NCBI GenBank assembly: GCA_006384855.1
Contig: VCJN01003438.1
Span: forward strand, 40,886 to 104,885
Source of the DNA: Tetraselmis striata
Lineage: Eukaryota > Chlorophyta > Chlorodendrophyceae > Chlorodendrales > Chlorodendraceae
Reading direction: 5' to 3'
Length of the DNA stretch: 64,000 bases
Shown here: positions 35,828 through 45,890 of the stretch, in pieces
Numbering within the stretch: position 1 is the stretch's first letter
How the letters are laid out: each line of letters starts with the position of its first letter
Notes under the pieces: generated by a model
Told to the model about the DNA's origin: nothing
Databases searched by the model: none
Seen by the model: only the letters and a program-made list of their open reading frames with translations
Translations under genes and position numbers: made by a program

Positions 35828-38800
35828 ATGGCGGCGGTCGAAAGCATGGCCTCTTCTCCAGGATCCGGCGCGTCGGACACTACAGTTACATTACCGATGT
35901 GTTCGTGCCGCAGTGGGTACTCGTGTGATTGCGACGCGCGTGCGAGTGATCGTAAGGAGCCTGAGAAAAGGAAGTACACGTGGGGCAAGGGCTGCGATGA
36001 GGTCGCCGAAAGCGGTAATGGCAAGGTCTCGTCTCTGATCAGCAAGCGCACCTCTCGCGATTGTATCCGCCTCATGCTCGCCAAGGAGGCTAGCGAGCAG
36101 TCGCCATGCTGTTCGCGCAAGTGCGTGCACAAGCTATACACACAGTGCGGAGAGGCCCTCGTTGATGCCGTGTTGGACCGTGCGTTGACCGTATACTCTG
36201 GCAATCAGAACCGCTCCTTTGACCGGCTCGCTCAGGTTCTCAGGGGTGGCTACGAGTCGGCATCCGACAAGTTCGATTACATGTTCGATCACGGTGGCTA
36301 CTTGCGATCTTTCGATCATCGCGGCCCCATCTACACGTGTGGGCGTGCGTGGGAGGTCTTGCATCAGGTCTCGAAACACATACGTCTCGTGATCCAGCGG
36401 TCGGTGGTGGATAACGAACCCACGTACATCAGGCAGCGCAAGCAATACGAGAGCAGACAGACCGGACCGAGGGAGCATGTGCGCATGTTTCTCGAGCACT
36501 TCTTCTCGGATGACCTCGGTCACGTCGAGATCATGCCTTTTCATGACGGAAACAGCGAGACCTTCAAGAAGCACCTACCTCCATGGATGACCAAGATTTG
36601 CGTCTACTACTACTACAAGTCGTGGGCCGAGGACGACAACGCCATTCTCCGTGGTGAGGCCCATTTTGTCCCACTGATGACATACCGTTTCGTCCCGCTG
36701 ATGACAGACCGTTTCGTCCCGCTGATGACAAACCGTTTCGTCCCACTGATGACAAACCGTTTCGTCCCACTGATGACAGACCGTTTCGTCCCACTGATGA
36801 CAGACCGTTTCGTCCCACTGATGACAAACCGTTTCGTCCCACTGATGACAAACCGTTTCGTCCCACTGATGACATACCGTTTCGTCCCACTGATGACAGA
36901 CCGTTTCGTCCCACTGATGACAAACCGTTTCGTCCCGCTGCTGACAGACCGTTTTGTCCCGCTGTTGACGAACCGTTTCGTCCCACTGATGACAAACCGT
37001 TTTGTCCCGCTGATGACAAACCGTTTTGTCCCACTGATGACAGAACGTTTCGTCCCGCTATCGCCAGAACGTTTAGTCCCACCGACGCCGGACCGATTTC
37101 GTCCCACTGATGACAGAACGTTTCGCACCGCTCATGGCATACCGTTTCGTCCCACCGACCACAAAAGTATTTGTCCCACATAATTAGCCGATATCGTCCC
37201 ACTGCAGAGAGAACGTCTTGTCCCACTGCTGAGAGACGGTTTTGTCCCACTACTGACATACCGTTTCGTCACACTGATGACAGATTGTTTCGCCATGCTG
37301 ATTACAGAATTATTCACCCACTACCGATATAATTATTTCGACCCACTTCAGACCGAACTTTTCTGTCTCGCATTATGAGACCTTATTTGTATACCGACCT
37401 ATTATGCCCCTGCCCCTTTGTAGATTTGGCTACCGAGAGCGAAGTGAAGCTCGCATCGTTCGACACTTTCCGCCGGACTTGGAAGGAAGACTTCCCGGAT
37501 GTCACCACTCCGAAGGTGAAGCGATTCAGCCACTGTCCCATATGCGCGGCGGGCAAAGCACTCAGAGACCAAGCTCGCGAGATTTGCACAAAGGACATGA
37601 CGCCAGAGGAACGTCAAGTGCACCGTCAACATCAGCAGCTGGTGAGGCGTCAGGTCAGAGCTGAGCAGAAGGTACACCTCGAGAGAGTGCGCCAGGAACG
37701 AAGGGATCTGAACAACGCCGTCTTCCAGTCGCGCCTTGGCCATGGAAACTTCTTCTTCTTCGAAATTGATAGCATGGACTCCGCGAAGACCCTGCTGCCT
37801 CACTGGGTTCGCATCCCCAAGACTGTGAAGCCCGACATGCTCCTCAAGTACCACCTCACCTGTGTGAAGTACGATGGATACCGCCCGGACGACATCTACT
37901 ACTACACCAACACCATCCCCCACGATTCATCCACGACGTGCACTCTGATATGGATCACGATCATGAAGGTGAGCTCGTTAGCCTCCCGATAGGTTCGCCG
38001 TGGTTGTCCGGTAGCCATGGACTGATGAAAGCTTGTCTTCGATGCAGGAAATTCAACACCGTGGTAGAAAGATTCCGTACATCAGAATCCAGATGGACAA
38101 CACCGTCAGGGAGAACAAGAATAGGAACGTGGCGGCCCTCTGCAATTGGCTTGTGTCTATCGGCATCTGCGACGTCATTCATTTGGTCTTCTTGCCTGTC
38201 GGGCACACTCACGAACGGGTTGACCAAATCTTCAGCCGCATCAGTCTTGCGCTATCTCGCAGCTCCGCCTACACAATCGAGGCCTTTCTTGACTTGGTGG
38301 CGAAGGCATTCTCGCCCACTCCGGAGATTGCTGAGCTCTCAATCTCCCTCGACTTCTCTGAGTGGTTAAGGCCCCATTTCCAAGACCACATTCTGGACAT
38401 CAGTAAGCCGCACAAATTCGAGTTCACCCGTGACGACGCCGCCGCGTCTGGCGGCTCGTTGCGCACCGCCTTGTGGTCCAACACACCGCTTTCTGAGCCC
38501 GTGCAGATCTTGAAGAGCGCGCCAACTGGGACGCCCGAGATTCGTGCGGGCCGGCCCCTTTTGTACGCTCTCTGCGACAAAAAGAAGCCCGACGCGGTGA
38601 AGGTCCAGAGGTACTTGGATGATTTCAAGAAGGTCAGGTCGTACATCACGGACCTGGCGGTCCAGTGGCACTTCTCCCCAGTCGAGCGCGAGAGCTGGAA
38701 GAATCTGCTCGACGACTTGGATGAGATGCAAACTGCTCCTTCGGCAGCTTTCTCCGGGTTCTGGCCGCAACGGAAAGAGGAAGTTGACGACTTCTTGCGC

Positions 38801-39695
38801 GAGCACGGGCAGACCGCGCCTGCTGAGGCACGTCACACGATGGCTACCAACGCAGACCTCAACAATGCCGAAGCCGCTCGCGTGGAAGCCGAGGTTCGTG
38901 CTCAAGTGCTTCAAGATGACAGCGCCTTCCGGGGAGTTCACGCCGGCGCCAAGGAGAGGCTTCATGACAACACATCGCCCAGCGATGCAAAGGGCTCGAA
39001 CCTCGTTGTCATCGACGTCTCCGATGTGAGTCCCATTGTTTGTCATTTTTGTCCTTTACGGGACAAAACAATTTGGTTCTTCTACCTTGCTTGTTATTTT
39101 GTCCCAGCTGGGACCAAAATGGCGTGGCGTCTCGCTCGGGACTAACATAGCTCGCGGTCTTGGTCATCGTTAGGTGCATGAGGAATACAAGTGTCCTGAA
39201 ACTCTTGGTGATTGGGAGTCGAGATTCGTCATCGGGCTTGTGAAGTCGCGCGAGACTACCGAAGACACGTTGACCGTGGCCGTATACGAGCCCTTCCATG
39301 CCGATGCAAAGGGCAAACCCCTCATGCCCCTATGGTTGTACGCGCAGACAAAAGGAGGGAAGAAGCCAGTTGACACAAGCTGGGAGAAGTGCTTGACGCT
39401 TCCTTGGAAGCTTGTTGAAGCCGTCCCCCTATCGTACGCGAAGGCCATCCACGACGCGTCGGGAAGTCGAGAGGTGTTCAACGAGGACGGCACCATGGTC
39501 AGAAAGAAGTGGTACGGTAAAAGCGTCCAAGTCGTGAAGACATATGCGCAAACTGGGTGGCAAATCAGCCAGCCACGAAACAACTGCGTCCACGTCATGT
39601 CAACCACCCCAGCGCAACGCAAACCCGGCGGAGTCGTCAAGTTTAACGCAGCCACGAAGAAGGACTTGCTTGAGTTGGGGATGCTCAACGAATAA
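35828..39695 (+). CDS. DDE-type transposase, DUF7869-like core, 4 exons
   Basis: Predicted to cut and join the ends of the surrounding element. Exons 35828-36653, 37424-37968, 38048-39025 and 39174-39695 join in phase to 956 residues. The N-terminus has a Cys cluster (MCSCRSGYSCDCD, about 24-36). Residues about 310-317 give a CPIC knuckle. The RNase-H-like core follows: EIDSMDSAKTLLPHW (Asp391/Asp394, first acid), IQMDNTVRENKN (Asp474, second) and LPVGHTHERVDQIFSRIS (Glu513/Asp516, third). From memory this triad and its spacing match the DUF7869 family of eukaryotic transposase-like proteins; other proteins of that kind also start with Cys-rich regions. The start at 35828 (MAAVESMASS) was taken because the frame further upstream crosses the C run; 35714 is an alternative. 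Intron 1 holds minisatellite array 3, into which exon 1 reads in frame. Confidence 0.85.
36660..37350 (+). repeat. 24-bp minisatellite array 3 (about 19 clear units, then degenerate)
   Basis: It starts 6 bases after the donor of transposase intron 1 (36654-37423), with clear 24-bp units to about 37110 and increasingly diverged units to about 37350. Same orientation as the other two arrays. The exon 1 frame runs through the array to about 37183 without a stop, as an 8-residue repeat of the RFVPLMTD type. Confidence 0.95.
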
Positions 39696-39961
39696 ACTAT
39701 CAGCAACGTCTTGTGGCTAGCTAGCCGCGGGATGTAATAATCATAATAAATATTGATTTCATTGCCTCATCTTGTCCCATTTGGGACAAAATGCTCCAAA
39801 ACCAACATTGGATATGCGTCGCGGCTGGCCTTCATGCTGTTGAATGCTGCACTGCACCCAAGGTCTACAAACCCAAGCTACATCACCAATGAGTCTTAAG
39901 TACTGATAGTAAACCCGGGAAATAGGGTATAAACAAACCCTACGGTGCAAAATGAATTCCA

Positions 39962-39988
39962 CGGCGCAAAATAGGTTAAATTACTGTT
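39962..39988 (-). repeat. Right terminal inverted repeat of the two-gene transposon
   Basis: The reverse complement reads AACAGTAAT, two unmatched bases, then AACCTATTTTGC, pairing with the left repeat at 27392-27418. It ends within about 10 bases of SINE copy B. Confidence 0.65.
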
Positions 39989-39996
39989 CTCTATAA

Positions 39997-40220
39997 ATGC
40001 GAGAGACCCGGGTTCGATTCCTGGCCGATGTATTTCGGCAATATCGGCCCGGTGTGTCCCGGGTTTACCCGGTTGATGCATTAGCCCTTCGGGGTTCGAA
40101 TGAGGCAATGGTCTACGGGCTATGCCAGACCTACGACTGCAGTTGGCGCACGAGGTCAAGTGCTGGGGCGGCTTCGGCCGATGTCCCGGGGCGAACTTCA
40201 CTTTCCTTTCTCTGTAAATG
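39997..40220 (+). repeat. tRNA-derived SINE, copy B (head truncated)
   Basis: It begins at GCGAGAGACCCGGGTTCGATTCC (B box region from about 39999) without an A box upstream. The body and tail are shared with copies A, C and D. Its head abuts the right end of the transposon. Confidence 0.8.
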
Positions 40221-40289
40221 TAGTACGCGCGGAGTATAGCGACTATGATTTTTTCTACCACGTACAGTAGTCGTAAAAGTAAAAGTAAA

Positions 40290-40512
40290 GTTCACCTCGG
40301 CCCGGGACATCGGCCGAAGCCGCCCCAGCTTGACCTCTTGCGCGTACTGCAGTCGTAGGTCTTCTGGCATAGCCCGTAGACCATTCGAACCCCGAAAGGC
40401 TAATAATGCATGAACCGTGTAAACCCAGCAGGACACGCCGCGACGATATTGCCGAAATACATCGGCCAGGATTCGATACCAGACCTCTCATCGCGAACGA
40501 GACGAGCCACAT
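40290..40512 (-). repeat. tRNA-derived SINE, copy C
   Basis: Read on the minus strand: head TGGCTCGTCTCG (A-box-like), B box GGTATCGAATCC, then the shared body and tail. It faces copy B tail-to-tail across about 70 bp, so the two can form a long hairpin. Confidence 0.8.
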
Positions 40513-41140
40513 ACTCGTAGTTGCCGCCTGACTACGGTACCGCCAGACTAAGGTACGGGCACCAGTACCCGACGTGGATATATTATTATTCAAGTTTTTA
40601 AATCCGGCACCCGCCGTACCCTGTTTGTCTACTGGTTTGGTATACCGATGAGGTTCCCGGTACTGTATAAAGGATGTATCCTGCTGTACGTCAGTCAATG
40701 CCCGTCGACCTAACTCATCCCCGACCCACAACCACGCCGCCACAACAGCCACCACCGCAGCGAAGCGTGCAGACTCTCGGATACCTGCCGCCAATCCTCT
40801 GAAGGTTGGAATTACTGGGTATTTTCTGCGCCGGAATTGCATGGGCCCCATCCTACACACATATGAGGACGCTTTAATTGGCGTGTGCCGGCAACATCTT
40901 GCGGTAGTCGCAAGCCTTCGGCGACAGCCGGTCATTATTATCGGAGGTGTCGACGACCTCGCCGGTTCGCGCTGATCGGACGACGTCTCCTGCTCAGGCC
41001 CACCCCAGTACACCCATGGGCTTGGCACCCCGTAAACGCCAACCCTGCTGATTATTGACAGCCCTGATTCCTGAATAAATCTCTCGCACGTCGCTTCTCT
41101 GCCCCGTCCCTACGCCGCAGAGCCACATACAGTCTCCACG
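40513..41140. other. 5' flank of the CMP-KDO synthetase gene
   Basis: No coding exon was recognised. A long minus-strand open frame (40255-41028) overlaps SINE copy C and has no recognisable motif. Confidence 0.4.
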
Positions 41141-43269
41141 ATGGTGTACACCAAGAGTGACGGCGCGCCGAGCGCTGCGGGCGTCGCTGCCATGGCCGCC
41201 GGCACGATCTGCGTCGCCAAGATGGCGTTCGGTGAGCAGCACTCCCTGCTTCCCCTGGTGTAGCCCGATTCGCTGAACCCCGCCCCCCCTGCCCCCCCTG
41301 TATTTCCCGCTCGCTGTGTTCCATCATGACTGCGACCACTCTAGGCTCAGATCACACCGCGACCGACCAGTGGGCAGTTCGCCCGGGGCGCGATCTTGCC
41401 GTGCCGCGCCGGGCGAGTCCTCGCCTACCCCCCGATGCTCATTTCCTCGGAATTCTGTCCGCCTCCCCTTCCATCAAGCTCCGGGTCGTGCGCCCATAGC
41501 TCGCCGAATATTCGCTCTCGCAGTATTGGCGACCAGCCGCTACCCGCGCGCACATGCCCGCGCGGGTGTGCGCTCCCTCTGATTCAAAACCCGCCCCGCG
41601 TGCAGACGGTCTGAAGGGCTTGATCCAGAACCGCAAGCCCGTGACGCTGGAGAACTATCAGCCCAAGAAGTTCTGTGGCAAGCCCCGCATCCTTGGTGTG
41701 GTGCCTGCGCGCTATGGCTCCACCCGCTTCCCTGGCAAGGTGAGCGCAATCCCCCCCCCTCCCCCCCCCCCCCCCCCCCCCCCCACCTCCCCGCCTCCAA
41801 AGCTAGAAGGCGCTGAGCCAGTGCCTTCAGACAATGTCAGCACCCTGAGTCCGTGTTGACGCCGTTGCACACAGCCCCTGGCGCTGATCGGCGACAAGCC
41901 TATGATCTGGCACACATATACGAACTCGCTCAAGTGCAACAAGGCAAGCCACCCCAACCAACCTAATACTGCCCTCCCCGCCTGGGCAGTGCTAGCTGCA
42001 GGCGATGGAGGTACTAGATTGCAGCTGCTGAGAACTCCTCACGTCTTGCATGGTGCGCTCACGCTGTTGCTTGCCCACCACACCTCCATGCGCAGCTGGA
42101 CAAGCTTGTGGTGGCCACAGATGACCAGCGCATCTTCGATGCCGTCATCGCCTTTGGGGGCAACGTCGTCATGACCGACCCCAAATGTAACAACGGCACG
42201 GAGCGCTGCCTGGAGGTGCTGCAGGCGATGCAGGCCCAGGGCGAGAAGTACGACATTGTCGTCAACATCCAGGTGCTTCCCAGTCCGACCCCATTGGGTC
42301 TTGCCCCGGCGTACATTGTACGACTCGCCATGGAACTTCATATCAAAGCCTCGTGTCAGGGCCTAGGCACTGTGTGCACATCGCAGTGGTCTGGGCTGAT
42401 CCTATTTCCCTACGGAGGAGTGACCCAGCTAATTCTGCGTTGCAGCACAGACTGAGAGGGGCACTTCTATGTGGCTGACAGGGCGACGAGCCCTTCATTG
42501 AGGAGATCCACATCTCCACTGTCATCGAAACCGTCACCAGCGGCGACGCCGTGATGGGCACGCTCGCCCGCCCAGCAAACGAGAATGATGAGGCGGTGGG
42601 TGGCCTATACACAACTCCCTCTACTCATGATGAGCGCAAGGCGCCCGTGGGGCCCGGCAGCTGTGAGTAATCCCTCATTACCTGCTGCGGGGCTTTGCAG
42701 GATGTGACGGGAGTCAACAACGTGAAGACGGTACTTGACGTGCACGGCAACGCGCTGTACTTTTCGCGCGCCATGATCCCGCACAACAAGAAGGCCAAGT
42801 ACGACCCCAACACGCACTACTGGCGCAAGCTGGGCATCTACGTCTACCGTGCCGATTTTCTGCCGCTGTTTGTCATCATGCCGGAGTCCCTGCTGCAGAA
42901 GTCGGAGGACCTGGAGCAGAACAAGGTGAGCCTAGACTTTAGCGCAGTGCCATCATAATATCCTATCCGCCAGCGCAAATGCATTCGGAACAATGCATTC
43001 ATAGTCATACCAAAGGCTAAGCAAATCTTAGTGATGCAGTGATGGCCTCTGTAATTGTTGTTTATGAGTGACCCTATCATTGCTGTCGAAACTTCCTGTT
43101 CTTACTCTTTTGTCTTTTGACATTGACCCCCTTTTGACATTGCCAGGTCATCGAGGCGGGCTTCAAGATCCGGGTGGGCATCGTGGAGGAGGCGGTTCAT
43201 GGTGTGGATACCCCGGAGCAGCTTGAAGACCTCAACAAGCAGCTGAAGGAGGGCAAGATCACGCTCTAG
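41141..43269 (+). CDS. KDSB: CMP-KDO synthetase (3-deoxy-manno-octulosonate cytidylyltransferase), 7 exons
   Basis: Activates KDO with CTP to CMP-KDO for cell-wall or scale polysaccharides (rhamnogalacturonan II in plants, theca or scales in some algae). Exons 41141-41231, 41606-41739, 41875-41943, 42096-42272, 42482-42595, 42701-42925 and 43147-43269 join in phase to 310 residues. An N-terminal hydrophobic stretch ([17 protein letters not shown]) resembles the membrane anchor of plant enzymes. Core motifs: [14 protein letters not shown] (nucleotide loop), [72 protein letters not shown] and [10 protein letters not shown]. All key motifs are present, so it should be active. Intron 3 fits as GC-AG (AAG|GCAAGC). 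Intron 2 carries a C run of about 30 bases shortly after its donor. Confidence 0.95.
41755..41784 (+). repeat. C run near the donor of CMP-KDO synthetase intron 2
   Basis: About 30 C with one T interruption, starting a dozen bases after the AAG|GTGAGC donor. It is one of many sense-strand C runs in introns of this window. Confidence 0.9.
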
Positions 43270-44234
43270 GGCCGCGACCTGGGTCTGAGGATAGCTCGCT
43301 TGGGTAGTAACTGCGGCAGGCCGGTGCGGAGGAGGCTGCTTCTGGCCTCCTCCTAGCTAGCCTGCACGCACATTAGATAATGACTCTCCCTGGGAGTGCC
43401 CACTGCATTAGGTGGTCATAGCAAAATCAATTCAGTGCACTGATTCCCATATGAGGATAATGTGCCTGGGCATGGCGGCAGGCATACGCATAGGCACCAG
43501 CAGCAGATATTGTCTGCGTCTGCTATGATGTCAGCTACCCGTCCTCAGCAGCAGTGCACAACATTGCTGACCATGCACCGCTGAGCTGACAGGATGGCCT
43601 GCAGACTGATGTAGCTGGCAATTCCCGGTTGCTGCATACTCTGCATAAGATACTGACACCTCCCTGCAATAGCTGGTATGCGACCAGCATGTTCAGACCT
43701 AGCACACACCTATCCGTATTCATATCAATTGAACACAGACATGTCTGTCAATATATCTATCCATATATATGTGTGTACCCATATTCAAATACTTATCCGT
43801 AAATACCCTCTTTTCCCCAACTTATGCATACCCAACATGGACTGTGATGCAACTAGCGTGGCTGTTGGTTGCGCCCTAGGCATGCTAGATAAGATAGGAC
43901 TGTGACCATGATGGGGGCAGTGTGACAGGCAGGAGCAGCGTGCTGCATGCAAGGATGCACGAGAGAACCCCCCCCCCCCCCCCCCCCCCCCCCTTCCACA
44001 GACACACACACACACACACCTGCATGCCAGTTGTTGTTGGGTTCACTCTGCCGCTGGTTTGGTCTCTCATTAGCTTTGGTCCACGGGGGCAATTACAGCT
44101 GCACATCATCACCGGCGTTGGTGTTAAACCCGCCACTCTCTGGCAGCGATACGCTCTCAGGTACCCATGCCCAAAGGAGCAGCAGCCTATCCGCTGCTCC
44201 TGGTGCCAACTGCTCATGCCAGGGTTGGCCGGCG
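43270..44234. other. Convergent intergenic region
   Basis: Lies between the 3' ends of the CMP-KDO synthetase and RRM genes. It contains a C run at about 43970-43993 followed by a short (CA)n. No gene seen. Confidence 0.5.
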
Positions 44235-44705
44235 CTACTGCCCTGCACCGCTCTCCTCCAGCTCCTCCATTGGGTTCTTAGCGGCGGCCGGCGCCTCCTT
44301 GGCGGGCTGCTTCAGCATCTCCTTCACCTCCGCCTCCTGCGCCTGGCGGTCCAGCCACGAGTCTGTGTCCGCCCACACAGCCTGGTGGCTCCAGCCCTTC
44401 TCACCGCCCTTGATCTTCATGGGCTGCGCGTAGTTCACGCGCAGCACGCGGCCAAAGAGCTCAGCGTTGTGCATGTTGTCGATCGCCGCGGCCGCGTCGT
44501 CCTTATCCAGGAACTCCACAAAGCCAAACCCACGGTGCGTACCCGCAGCGTGGTCCAGCGGGATGTTGACATCCTTCACCTCCCCGAACGGCACGAACGC
44601 CGCGTGCAGCGTCGCCTCGTTCACCGACTCCTCTAGCCCCCCCACATACAGCGTCGTCTTCGGGTTGCTGCCCTTGCCTGCCACGTCCACCAGCGTGGTC
44701 TGCAT
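44235..44705 (-). CDS. RRM protein of the cyclophilin-E (PPIE) type, without a PPIase domain
   Basis: A 156-residue, single-exon RNA-binding protein, probably nuclear and spliceosome-associated by family. The RRM has RNP2 TLYVGGL (about residues 18-24) and RNP1 HRGFGFVEF (about 58-66). The flanking phrases [36 protein letters not shown] and NYAQPMKIK are typical of the PPIE RRM. A short linker [16 protein letters not shown] follows, also a PPIE-like feature. The animal enzyme continues into a cyclophilin domain; here the frame ends after an Ala/Glu-rich tail, so this is the RRM-only form. Start at ATG 44705-44703 ([10 protein letters not shown]), stop 44237-44235. The gene converges with the CMP-KDO synthetase gene. 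Confidence 0.93.
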   Translation of the reverse strand: MQTTLVDVAGKGSNPKTTLYVGGLEESVNEATLHAAFVPFGEVKDVNIPLDHAAGTHRGFGFVEFLDKDDAAAAIDNMHNAELFGRVLRVNYAQPMKIKGGEKGWSHQAVWADTDSWLDRQAQEAEVKEMLKQPAKEAPAAAKNPMEELEESGAGQ

Positions 44706-45890
44706 TGTGCCCGTGCCGCAGCACCCCTAGCGCCGGCCCACCTGGCGTCCCCTCCCCTCACGCAACGACTCGCGCCAGCCGCCAAGTTCCGGCCGAGGGG
44801 AGGCGGTAGGGGAGCTGTAAAGCGAAGGAGAACCGCTGATGGCCACCGCCGCCGCCAACGGTAGGGACGCTGGTAGAGAGTACAGAGGCGCAGTGTGGAT
44901 GTCACGGGCGCGATGGGGGGGGGGGGGGAGGGGGGGGGGGTGGGACAGATAAGGCGCAGCGACGAGTCGCTGTAACAAGTGCAGTGCTGTCGAATAGCGA
45001 GTCTAGACGAACTGGGCGCCCGGGATGCAGATCTGGTGCTGCTTTGGTTTATAGCAGCAGGCGCTCTGACAGGACGATCGGACCGGCCGTGTCTTGCGCG
45101 GAGCCTGCTGAGCCGGGCGGCGCGGGCGGAGGGCCGGGGGTGGGGTCCCGCGCCATCATTCACATCCGTAGGAAATCCACGCCAGTAAAACATCCTAATC
45201 ACAAGTATAAATTAACCGGAAAATAATGAAAGTGTCGTCGGTATTGTTATTTTTCGCCCAGCACAGCGAGTTCCATACATGCCGGCATATTTATAATATA
45301 ATAGCCGTCGGCCGCTGCATTCATTATCGAGTAAATTTGAAACTTTGAAAAATTGAGCAAATAACTATAATAAGTAATTATAATCAACCCGCGGATTGTG
45401 TAACGCTTCGGCGTAACTCGCTCGTCATCGTCTTGCCTCGCCTACGGCCGGTGTATATTAACGATTACTTCGAGTACCTGTATTCGTCGTTACGTCGCTA
45501 CTACTAGGGTACTAGCGCTACCTGCAGCATATGAATAAAAGGGACGATGGATTCAGCGACTGAGATATTAAATGATTGCTGCTCGGTCGCTACAAAGCCA
45601 CCACACCGTCCCCACGCCCGCTGCATGCATAGCGACTATCAGTGGGTCGTTGCCGAACGCCCTGCCAGCTATGCATGCCAGCAGGATCCCTTAGCGTGCC
45701 GCCTGACGTGGATATGTGAAATGTGCTTGGTCCTTACGGCAAGGCGTCGACACAAACCGAAGGTGGCGGTTTGCGTCGGCTACCCCGAGCTATCGACGAA
45801 CGAGTCGGTTGCTGGTGGCGGATCAGCTGCGCTGCGCTGACAGCGGCAGGTGGCACGGCGTGCGGCTTGGCCTCTGCCGGCCCGTGCACG
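44706..45890. other. Intergenic, nothing recognised
   Basis: Holds the 5' flank of the RRM gene, with interrupted G runs at 44915-44941, and an AT-rich stretch at 45230-45400. No gene recognised. Confidence 0.45.

Larger units (their letters stand above)
27391..39991. mobile_element. ~12.6 kb two-gene DNA transposon with transposase and methyltransferase-like genes
   Basis: The boundaries are set by imperfect inverted repeats at 27392-27418 and 39962-39988. Inside are two divergent genes: a DDE transposase (35828-39695, plus) and a large protein with a C-terminal methyltransferase-like domain (35282-27738, minus). They share the 545-bp gap at 35283-35827. Three introns carry the same 24-bp minisatellite. 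Palindromes built on GTCCC/GGGAC lie near the left end (27505-27709) and the right end (39050-39122, 39771-39791). Both genes give full-length phase-consistent exon chains, so the copy looks recently active. A TATA on each flank (27387-27390 and 39992-39995) could be a 4-bp target duplication, but that is weak. I know of no described element with this exact gene pair; the grouping into one element is inference from the TIRs, shared repeats and gene arrangement. Confidence 0.7.

Noticed and set aside
30575..37350. CRISPR-like array
   Set aside because: The 24-bp units are directly adjacent with no unique spacers, and the context is eukaryotic; it is a minisatellite.
40255..41028. 257-residue minus-strand ORF upstream of the CMP-KDO synthetase gene
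   Set aside because: It overlaps SINE copy C and shows no domain; treated as chance.
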